Shown here in pieces: positions 1 to 5,682 of a stretch of DNA of 7,566 nt. Positions within the stretch are counted from its first letter, which is position 1. Each line of letters starts with the position of its first letter. Position numbers and translations under genes: made by a program. Below the pieces are notes generated by a model. That model was not told the DNA's origin. It did not search any database and worked only from the letters and a program-made list of their open reading frames with translations. Origin of the DNA: Coriobacteriaceae bacterium (GTDB taxonomy: Bacteria > Actinomycetota > Coriobacteriia > Coriobacteriales > Eggerthellaceae); NCBI GenBank assembly GCA_004555335.1, contig SFII01000068.1, forward strand, positions 1 to 7,566. The letters are read 5' to 3'.

Positions 1-64
1 AATGAAACTCCTGTGCGAGTATTCGCTCTTGTCTTGTTGTCTATGCAAAGGTAGTTGTATCAAG

Positions 65-1414
65 ATGCAGCAATATCGCGGAAAGCATGCCTCAGGGTCG
101 AGTCCGGCAAAAGCATCAGTTCGAGCTGCGCGGGGTTTTTCTCCTTCACATGCTTCGCACGCGTCACACGCTTCTCGTTCTTTCAGATTTTCTTTCGGTT
201 CTTTTGCTTCATGTTCTCGAGGTACGAAAGTTGGACTGGGGATTGCTGGGTTTCTCGTAATTCTGCTTGCTTTCTCTCTTATCTTTGGTGCTTGGTATAT
301 CCATGCCCTTAATAAGGCACTCTCCTTCGATGGCGGTGATTATTCTGCTGTCGAGTCCGTAACCGAAGATGTTGATTTGAGCCAACCCTTCTACATGCTC
401 GTATTAGGATCTGATTCCCGAGAAGGTTCCGGAACCTCCAACTATGCTCCCAATACCGGGGACAATGAACGTTCTGATGTGATGATCCTCTTGCGTGTCG
501 ATGCTTCCCAGAAGCAAATCACTATGGTTTCCATCCCCAGGGACACACCCTACACTTTCGAGGATGGAAAAGTCGACAAGATCAATGAAACTTACAATCG
601 TGGTGGTGCCGCAGAAACGATCGAAGCGGTAGAAAAGGTCACTGGCGTCGATATCGCGCATTTTGCCGAAGTGCGTTTCAGCGATCTTGAGGGAATGGTT
701 GATGCTCTTGGTGGTGTAACCGTCAACGTGGATACTCCCTTATCCTACAAAGATGCCCTAACGGGCGAATGGGTGGAGATTCCGGAAGGCGAGCAGGTTC
801 TGACCGGCCAGCAGGCCCAGATCTTCGCTCGTGCGCGTCATGAGTACGAATCCGACCAGGATATGCACAGGCAGCAGAACGTACGTCAGCTTGCCACCGC
901 TATGCTTCATTCTGTTCTCGAAAAACCCTTCTTCAAGATTCCCTTCACGGTTCTGAACCTGGCGGAATATATCGGCACGGATCTGAGGGCAGGTGATTTC
1001 CTCTACCTCGCGAGGGCTTTTGCGGGCTCCGACCTCACCCTTTATAGCTGTACCGGACCGAATGCGGGTGATATCAATCCAGATGCCGATGATATGTGGC
1101 TCTGCTACGAGAACCCCGAGGGTTGGGCCGAACTGATGAAGGCGGTTGATAACGGTGAAGACCCCAGCGGTATAGATGTGAATGCCTCTGCGAATATTCC
1201 TGCTTCTCAGGATAAATCCGAGGATGAGAGTCAATATTCTTCCGAGGGTAATCCCCTTGAAGGGTATGCCTACTCAGAGGATTCATCCTATTATGGATAC
1301 GCTTCATCAGTTGATGGAATCACATATTACGATCAGGCGACTTCTTCCGAATACCTAGGGGAGTACCCGTCATATGATGAAGGTTACGCTGGGGAGACAT
1401 CCACTTCGGGTTAA
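65..1414 (+). CDS. LytR-CpsA-Psr (LCP) family wall-polymer transferase
   Basis: LCP proteins sit in the cytoplasmic membrane and transfer polymers from undecaprenyl pyrophosphate to peptidoglycan on the outer face. Counting from the ATG at 65 (449 residues), a Ser/Ala/His/Arg-rich cytoplasmic N-terminus (about 1-55, including a His-Ala-Ser triplet repeat) precedes one membrane helix (about 56-79). The catalytic domain follows: GSDSR (115-119), ERSDVMILLRVD (135-146), SIPRDT (156-161), KINETYNRGG (172-181) and ARARHEY with a downstream Arg (255-269). The Arg and Asp residues in these motifs bind pyrophosphate and Mg in known members. The last 60 residues are an acidic Ser/Tyr-rich tail with 12 tyrosines, not part of the usual domain. 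An in-frame ATG at position 2 is possible, but it would add a cysteine-rich stretch unlike LCP N-termini, and the gene could even begin left of the window. AAAGG at 47-51 is a distant, weak ribosome site for 65. The exact polymer is unknown. Confidence 0.93.
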   Translation: MQQYRGKHASGSSPAKASVRAARGFSPSHASHASHASRSFRFSFGSFASCSRGTKVGLGIAGFLVILLAFSLIFGAWYIHALNKALSFDGGDYSAVESVTEDVDLSQPFYMLVLGSDSREGSGTSNYAPNTGDNERSDVMILLRVDASQKQITMVSIPRDTPYTFEDGKVDKINETYNRGGAAETIEAVEKVTGVDIAHFAEVRFSDLEGMVDALGGVTVNVDTPLSYKDALTGEWVEIPEGEQVLTGQQAQIFARARHEYESDQDMHRQQNVRQLATAMLHSVLEKPFFKIPFTVLNLAEYIGTDLRAGDFLYLARAFAGSDLTLYSCTGPNAGDINPDADDMWLCYENPEGWAELMKAVDNGEDPSGIDVNASANIPASQDKSEDESQYSSEGNPLEGYAYSEDSSYYGYASSVDGITYYDQATSSEYLGEYPSYDEGYAGETSTSG

Positions 1415-1739
1415 TGCTTACGCTTGCTTCGGGTTGAAGGTTTGGCGTCATTGTACGAAGCCCGTTCCGTGAAGCCTTGAAGCTGCGTGGTACGTTGAGC
1501 TGTCTGCGGTGATTACAGGTTTTGCGGCTCTAGATTCTGCGCTTCCCGGCTTCGGTAGGGCGCGTTGCTCTTTGCTTGCCGAGCCTCTTTTGCTGCTGGG
1601 GCGATAGAGTGTCGCATGTTTTACGCGGACAATTCCTCAGCTCTTTCGGGTGCGGTGCTGCCCCTGGTTGTTGAAGCTGGCAAGTGGGATCCTTGGGGAG
1701 ACCTTCCATCCTGTTCGTTCTTGTTGTTTCGGAGGCGAA
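1415..1739. other. Intergenic gap between LCP and DUF6541 genes
   Basis: No recognisable gene on either strand. Open frames here lack a family signature and run into the DUF6541 gene out of frame. A weak inverted repeat, GCTTCG with CGAAGC, lies about 10-48 bases after the LCP stop, but no T-run follows it, so I do not call a terminator. I found no convincing -35/-10 pair. A promoter for the DUF6541 gene probably lies here, given the size of the gap. The only clear signal is the GGAGG at 1731-1735 directly before the next start codon. Confidence 0.6.
1731..1735 (+). promoter_or_regulatory. Ribosome binding site that fixes the DUF6541 start
   Basis: GGAGG ends 4 bases before the ATG at 1740. 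The open frame extends upstream to a GTG at 1650, but the intervening residues are not membrane-like. Starting at 1740 gives a protein that opens directly with a hydrophobic helix (MIALVAAIVLMLLLAY), so this site decides the start. Confidence 0.75.
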
Positions 1740-3383
1740 ATGATCGCATTGGTCGCTGCCATCGTCCTTATGCTCCTGCTGGCGTATTTACCTGGTGTTG
1801 CGGTATTGAGATCGGCGGGTTTCTCTTCGTTCGAATCTGCCTGCTTCGCGCCCGTGGTATCTACATTCGCGTATGTGGCCTTAGGGGTTGTGTTCTATCG
1901 TGTCGGTTTCCATGCCGATTGGCTTTCGATGATCTTGCCCGTTGCGGTTGTTTCCCTGGCAGCGCTTGTGTTGCGCTTGTGCATGATCCGTCGAAGCGGG
2001 GGATCATGCGGGGATGCATGCGGCAGGCTCGTGCTTTTCGGACGTCCTGTTGACGGCAGGGTGCTTGCCGCCGCGTTGGCTTTCAACGCGCTCATCGCGG
2101 CGATTGTATTCTTGGGGACCTTGGACGGTCCCGATTCCTTCAGTCAGAACTATGACATGGGCCATCATCTCTCGCAGGTGATGGCGATGGTGCAAAGCGG
2201 GAACTGGTCGACGCTCGACGTGACAATCGATGGGGTGAATGTCGGGGGGTTCTATCCGAGCGTGCTGCATGTGTATGCGGCCCTGTTGGTATCCTGCACG
2301 GGCATTTCCACTGCAGCTGCGATCAACGCGGTGATGTTCTCTTTGTTCGCAGTCGTGTTCCCCTTGGGGATGTTCGCGTTCGGGGTGTCGGCCTTTCCCC
2401 AGGATAAGGTTTCTCCCTTCTGCTGTGCCGCGGTGTCCCTCCTTTTCCCTGGATTTCCTTGGATCCTCATCCGCTTTTCGGCTTTGTTGGCCAATGTGGC
2501 GGGCTTTTCGCTGCTGCCTTTGGCGTTGGTGCTGTTCATGGCCTGCACGGATGATAGGGTGCCCCTGCGAAACCGTGTGAAACGGGCACTGTTCTGCATC
2601 GTGGCGATGGGGGTTATCTCGGTTGCCCATCCCAATACCCTGTTCTCTGCAGCGGTGTTCCTGATTCCCTTCTGCGCTCAGAGGATTTGGGATCTGCTTT
2701 CCCGGGAGGGTTGCGCGGCAAGCGGCAAGTCCCTTATGAAATGCGTGGCGGTGGGAACTTTCCTTCTTGCGTGCGCCGTAATCTGGAAGGCGGTGCATGA
2801 TTTGGAGGCCTTCCGGGGTGTGGTGGAGTATTCCTACACCGCGAAATCGAGCCTTTTCGAAGCGGTGGCAGGGGTTCTGCTCGTCCACTTCAGGTGGTTT
2901 TCGGCAAACATCCCGCTTGCCCTCTTGGTGCTCTGCGGTGTGCTTGCCGCGCTTAGGACGAAGGGGTGCAGGTGGCTCGTTGCCGCCTATTTGTTCGCTG
3001 CCATCCAGCTGATCGTGTGCAGCGCCACCGATCCCTCTTCCCTGAAATCCTATCTGTGCGGATTCTGGTACAACCACGATTTCAGGTTGATGGCATCGTT
3101 TGCCATCGTTGCCGCGCCTTTGGCCGGATTCGGTCTGGCCCGCATCGCCCGCGGAGTCGAGAGGGTTGTCATGAAACGTCGGCAAGCGAGTGGAAACGCT
3201 CAGCAGGGCTCTGTCTGCCAAGTTTCGGATCAGCATTCGGATCAGGGGGAAACCGGCCCTCAGAAAGCGTCTGGCAGCGTATGCGAGCGTGCGCTGGGTG
3301 TATCGACTTCATGTGTGGCTGTAGTCGGCTTGATGTTGGCCTTGGTGTGCTTCCCCGTGGGCTATTCCCCTCCGAAGGCGTGA
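1740..3383 (+). CDS. DUF6541-family membrane protein, membrane part (frameshifted gene)
   Basis: The 547-residue product is a polytopic membrane protein with roughly a dozen hydrophobic segments. It matches the actinobacterial DUF6541 family, whose biochemical role I do not know to be established. Recognisable points are NYDMGHH at 137-143, just after a membrane helix in a likely extracellular loop; HPNTLFSA at 297-304; and FWYNHDFRL at 442-450, which resembles the family's W-Y-N-D-x-x-R-L signature. An acidic residue after an early helix, plus many helices and a terminal extracellular domain, recalls GT-C glycosyltransferases, so a lipid-linked sugar transferase role is plausible inference. 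Residues 478-520 are a polar linker, followed by a last helix (about 521-541). The frame stops at TGA 3381-3383, only seven residues after that helix enters GYSP, while the family's C-terminal domain continues in the -1 frame. The gene therefore appears interrupted by a one-base loss. It follows the LCP gene on the same strand, but the gap makes co-transcription uncertain. Confidence 0.8.
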   Translation: MIALVAAIVLMLLLAYLPGVAVLRSAGFSSFESACFAPVVSTFAYVALGVVFYRVGFHADWLSMILPVAVVSLAALVLRLCMIRRSGGSCGDACGRLVLFGRPVDGRVLAAALAFNALIAAIVFLGTLDGPDSFSQNYDMGHHLSQVMAMVQSGNWSTLDVTIDGVNVGGFYPSVLHVYAALLVSCTGISTAAAINAVMFSLFAVVFPLGMFAFGVSAFPQDKVSPFCCAAVSLLFPGFPWILIRFSALLANVAGFSLLPLALVLFMACTDDRVPLRNRVKRALFCIVAMGVISVAHPNTLFSAAVFLIPFCAQRIWDLLSREGCAASGKSLMKCVAVGTFLLACAVIWKAVHDLEAFRGVVEYSYTAKSSLFEAVAGVLLVHFRWFSANIPLALLVLCGVLAALRTKGCRWLVAAYLFAAIQLIVCSATDPSSLKSYLCGFWYNHDFRLMASFAIVAAPLAGFGLARIARGVERVVMKRRQASGNAQQGSVCQVSDQHSDQGETGPQKASGSVCERALGVSTSCVAVVGLMLALVCFPVGYSPPKA

Positions 3384-3406
3384 CGACCAGGTCTTTGGGG
3401 CAGTGC

Positions 3407-3862
3407 ATGTCGAAGCTGTATGCGATCAACGACTGGGAGGGCGGCTTCACCATCTACCATTCCGAAGAGCGCGAGTTCGTCCGGAAAGCCGAAGAGCTTA
3501 TCCCCGAAGGCGCGTTGGTGATGAACTTCCCGTATGACGGAAGCGCGTACGCATACGGCCTCGATGGGCTGAATACCTACTTCAAGTCGAATGCCACGTA
3601 TTCCGAAGAGGGGAGTGCGGAATACACCGTGGAAACCCGCCTGTGCGATATCGCCTGGGATCCGGAAGTGCGCGATGCCGCCAAGGAGCTGGGTATCGAA
3701 TACGTGCTGCAGTTGGACCATGGTCTGGGAGAAGGGTCCTCCACCTTGGAGCGCGAGTATTCTGCGAAGGACTGGCGTGGTATCGGGTCTATCGATGGGG
3801 AAACCGAGGGCTTCGAGGAAGTACTCGCCTCTGGGGATATGCGCATTGATAGGATAAAGTAG
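3407..3862 (+). CDS. C-terminal extracellular domain of the DUF6541 protein, separated by frameshift
   Basis: This frame carries the missing end of the upstream protein rather than an independent gene. The coherent coding signal already begins near 3365-3371 (FPSEGVTTRSLGQ), upstream of the first ATG at 3407, which has only a weak GGGG at 3397-3400 before it. From that ATG the piece is 151 residues and soluble, with no signal peptide or membrane helix. It contains NFPYDGSAYAYGLDGLN (starting near residue 40), a stretch typical of the DUF6541 C-terminal region, and a GIEYVLQLD segment further on. Adding one C to the run at 3367-3370 joins both parts as GYSPSEGVTT without a stop, giving about 707 residues, a normal family length. 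If the break is real, this piece could only be made by re-initiation and would stay in the cytoplasm, where it is unlikely to work. Confidence 0.7.
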   Translation: MSKLYAINDWEGGFTIYHSEEREFVRKAEELIPEGALVMNFPYDGSAYAYGLDGLNTYFKSNATYSEEGSAEYTVETRLCDIAWDPEVRDAAKELGIEYVLQLDHGLGEGSSTLEREYSAKDWRGIGSIDGETEGFEEVLASGDMRIDRIK

Positions 3863-3872
3863 CAGTAACAGC

Positions 3873-3890
3873 AGGCTGGGTTTTCAGCCT
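3873..3890 (+). other. Small hairpin just downstream of the DUF6541 stop
   Basis: AGGCTG (3873-3878) and CAGCCT (3885-3890) pair perfectly around a GGTTTT loop. Two outer GC pairs become possible with one bulged T. No T-run follows, so alone it is a poor terminator. It lies immediately before the larger stem at 3896 and may help that one act or protect the RNA end. Confidence 0.4.
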
Positions 3891-3895
3891 TGCTT

Positions 3896-3967
3896 GCTCG
3901 GGTTGCCGATTGGTTGTCGCATATGCGGAGTTGGGGTAGATGTCTCTTCGGCAGCCCGAGCCTTTTT
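3896..3967 (+). terminator. Probable rightward terminator after DUF6541: 14-pair stem with long loop
   Basis: GCTCGGGTTGCCGA (3896-3909) pairs with TCGGCAGCCCGAGC (3948-3961) over 14 positions with a single G-T wobble (3903/3954). The run CTTTTTG follows at 3962-3968. Stem strength and T-run fit an intrinsic terminator for the gene ending at 3862. The 38-base loop is unusually long and contains its own palindrome, CGCATATGCG (3918-3927). Only the + strand has the T-run on the correct side. Confidence 0.6.
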
Positions 3968-4074
3968 GCTGCCATGCGTCGTTTCGCTCATAGGGGATGC
4001 GGGTACTGCGACCTCGATGCATCAACCATCGACGTTAGAAGTGCGGATGCCCTGGCGGGGCGAGCCGTAGGCGG

Positions 4075-4106
4075 AACCGGTGGCAGCATAGGGGCACGGT
4101 TTTTTT
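4075..4106 (+). terminator. Possible second rightward terminator
   Basis: AACCGGTG (4075-4082) can pair with CACGGTT (4095-4101), with one G bulged and a 12-base loop. A run of seven T spans 4100-4106, two of which take part in the stem. It lies about 210 bases after the DUF6541 stop, so it would serve as a backup terminator or as the end of an unseen small transcript. The bulge and the shortness of the stem limit confidence. Confidence 0.45.
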
Positions 4107-4204
4107 ACGATAGTTCTGGGTGGTATCGCGAGTGAACGGGTGTCGGCGGGGGCTCCGGCTTGGTTCCGTGCGATTCTTGGCGATACCTGCGGGAAGATCC
4201 TTTG

Positions 4205-4223
4205 CGGCACGTGGCGGGTGCCG
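4205..4223 (-). terminator. Hairpin after the gtrA-like gene, weak terminator candidate
   Basis: CGGCAC and GTGCCG form a perfect 6-pair stem with a 7-base loop, starting 11 bases beyond the stop codon at 4235. On the - strand it is followed by CAAAGGATC and not by a T-run, so intrinsic termination is doubtful. It could be an RNA-end stabiliser, and leftward termination may be factor-dependent. Confidence 0.3.
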
Positions 4224-4234
4224 TCGGTTGCAGG

Positions 4235-4624
4235 CTACTTGAATACCACCTTCCGGTAGAGGATGAAATTCCACACGACGATGCATGCCTGCGTGAAGGC
4301 CTTCACCATGACAGGCGGGATGGGACTTGCCCCGAGTGCGTTGATGGTGATGGTGGAGAATGCCAGGTTGAACAGGAAGAGCAGCGTATACAGGATGGCG
4401 TTGCGCAGCATGTTGCTCGACCCCTGGAACGTGAGCTTTCCGTTCAGGAGGAAGTTCGCGCAGGTTGCAGTGAGCACGGCGACGATGTTCGAGAGAACCA
4501 GGTTATCCGCTGTGAAAAGGCAGAGCAGCCAGAACAGCATCAGTTCCAACAGGGCGGTCGATCCCCCGACGAGCAGGTATTTTGCGATTTGGAAAATCCG
4601 TTCCTTCCCCATAGCTTCGGGCAT
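4235..4624 (-). CDS. GtrA-family membrane protein, putative lipid-linked sugar translocase
   Basis: The 129-residue product is nearly all membrane, with four helices at about 12-35, 42-60, 74-96 and 103-124. It shows the family marks: KYLLVGGSTALLEL (15-28), ANFLLNGKLTF (56-66, the N-F-x-L-N-x-x-x-T-F motif) and WNFILYRKVVF (118-128). Length and layout are standard for GtrA/GtcA proteins, which are thought to move undecaprenyl-phosphate-linked monosaccharides across the cytoplasmic membrane (proposed for the family, not shown here). The start at 4624 lies 1 base after the stop of the GT2 gene, so the two are probably translationally coupled. An alternative ATG at 4612 would remove four residues. 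This is the last gene of the three-gene leftward set. Confidence 0.92.
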   Translation of the reverse strand: MPEAMGKERIFQIAKYLLVGGSTALLELMLFWLLCLFTADNLVLSNIVAVLTATCANFLLNGKLTFQGSSNMLRNAILYTLLFLFNLAFSTITINALGASPIPPVMVKAFTQACIVVWNFILYRKVVFK

Positions 4625-4625
4625 C

Positions 4626-5660
4626 CTATCTTAGCGAGTCATGGGGACGGGGTGCATCGTCTGCACCTTGCATCCGGCTGCGTTGGATTTGCTTCACCAG
4701 GTAGATGGGCCTGCGCTTGCTTTCGATGTAGAGGCGGCCCAGATACTCGCCGAGGATTCCCAGCAGCACCATCTGCAAACCCCCGAAGAACAGGATCAGC
4801 ACCACCAAGGTGGCATAGCCAGGCACATCGACGCCGAAGTACAGCCGTTGGAAGATCTGCACGACCAGGTAGATTGCCGCGAGCAGCGATGCGAGCAGCC
4901 CGATGATGGTGGCGAGGCGAAGCGGGGCGGTGGTGAAGGAGAGCAGGCCGTCTATCGCATAGGCGCACAGATCGCGCAGCGACCAGGTGGTTTCGCCGGC
5001 GTGCCTGTTCTGCGGCGTGTATTCATAGGGGATGGTGGTGAAGCCGACCCATGCGAACAGGCCCTTCGAAAAGCGGTGGTATTCGGGCATGCTGATCAGG
5101 GCTTCGGCGACGGTGCGGGTGAATACCCTGAAATCGCTTGCGTTTGCGATGACATCCATTCCCGAAGACCTTCCCAGGATGCGGTAGAAGCCTTCGGAGA
5201 GCTTGGAGGAAAGCCCGCCCTTGGTGCGCCTGCTTGCGACTGCAGCGACGCAGTCGGCGTGGGGGGATGCCTTGAGCATGTCGAGCATGTTCGCCATGTC
5301 GCTTGCAGGTTGTTGCAGGTCGACGTCGATGAAGCCGCAGTAGCGTCCCTGTGCCTGCTCGAGGCCCGCGAACATGGCGGATTCCTTACCGAAATTGCGG
5401 GAGAAGCGCACGGCGGCGACGTCGCAAACCGGTTCGCAGATGCCGATGGCTTCCTGCATGCGCTCGTAGGTTCCGTCGCTGCTGCCGTCGTCGATGAAGA
5501 TGATTTCAAGAGGTCCCTCGACGCGCGGCACCAGATCTTCCAGGACCATGCGGCAGAAGGGCTCGATATTCTGCGCCTCGTTGAAAGCTGGGGCTATGAG
5601 CGAGAGTTCGTATTCCATGCGCGGGGTTTGCCTTTCCAGGGTCCGTTCCTGCGAAATCAT
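4626..5660 (-). CDS. GT2 glycosyltransferase, CsbB/GtrB type (undecaprenyl-phosphate glycosyltransferase)
   Basis: This family moves a sugar from a nucleotide donor to undecaprenyl phosphate on the cytoplasmic face. Counting from the ATG at 5660 (344 residues): PAFNEA (24-29), DDGSSDGT (57-64, donor-binding Asp pair), RNFGKESAMFAGL (88-100), DVDLQQP (112-118, DxD metal site; relatives usually read DADLQDP), SDFRVF (175-180), GETTWSLRDLCAYAIDGLL (222-240), two membrane helices (about 245-270 and 281-305) and GEYLGRLYIESKRRP (304-318). Length and order are those of CsbB/GtrB/dolichol-phosphate-mannose-synthase-like enzymes. The start at 5660 lies 22 bases after the yfhO-like stop, with a modest GGCGG ahead of it. 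An open frame reaches upstream to 5759 but would overlap that gene, and MEYELSL at 5618 is a shorter alternative. The donor sugar cannot be read from the sequence; GlcNAc or glucose are the precedents. Confidence 0.93.
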   Translation of the reverse strand: MISQERTLERQTPRMEYELSLIAPAFNEAQNIEPFCRMVLEDLVPRVEGPLEIIFIDDGSSDGTYERMQEAIGICEPVCDVAAVRFSRNFGKESAMFAGLEQAQGRYCGFIDVDLQQPASDMANMLDMLKASPHADCVAAVASRRTKGGLSSKLSEGFYRILGRSSGMDVIANASDFRVFTRTVAEALISMPEYHRFSKGLFAWVGFTTIPYEYTPQNRHAGETTWSLRDLCAYAIDGLLSFTTAPLRLATIIGLLASLLAAIYLVVQIFQRLYFGVDVPGYATLVVLILFFGGLQMVLLGILGEYLGRLYIESKRRPIYLVKQIQRSRMQGADDAPRPHDSLR

Positions 5661-5682
5661 GCATCCGCCAATTCTACCACCC

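Larger units (their letters stand above)
3863..4234. other. Convergent intergenic region rich in hairpins
   Basis: This gap separates the ends of the + strand DUF6541 gene and the - strand gtrA-like gene. I see no credible protein gene in it. It contains a short hairpin 10 bases after the DUF6541 stop (3873-3890), a 14-pair stem followed by T5 (3896-3967), a 6-pair hairpin TCGATG/CATCGA (4014-4032), a GC-rich mini-hairpin GCCC/GGGC (4049-4061), a stem followed by T-run (4075-4106), and a 6-pair hairpin just after the gtrA stop (4205-4223). The stretch between the two T-run hairpins could hold a small transcript, but no promoter stands out. Confidence 0.55.

Noticed and set aside
1650..1739. 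Upstream GTG start for the DUF6541 protein
   Set aside because: The extra 30 residues are cysteine- and proline-containing and not family-like, whereas the ATG at 1740 has a well placed GGAGG and opens a membrane helix.
2004..3236. Long - strand open frame of about 410 residues opposite the DUF6541 gene
   Set aside because: Rich in His, Arg, Gln and Glu with no domain or membrane pattern. It mirrors the codon bias of the real + strand gene, whose family motifs are clear.
2966..3379. N-terminal extension of the DUF6541 C-terminal frame back to the ATG at 2966
   Set aside because: This stretch overlaps the membrane part in another frame and lacks membrane helices. The true coding frame here is that of the upstream gene until about 3365.
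3363..3383. Programmed -1 ribosomal frameshift joining the two DUF6541 frames
   Set aside because: The frame-0 codons are TAT TCC CCT CCG, which do not form the usual X-XXY-YYZ slippery heptamer, and I saw no clear downstream pseudoknot. A one-base loss in the C run is simpler.
4041..4099. tRNA-like or riboswitch-like fold suggested by GTGC and GCAC at the ends of a GC-rich stretch
   Set aside because: Outer pairing is only four bases. I find no anticodon or T-arm pattern and no known riboswitch core.
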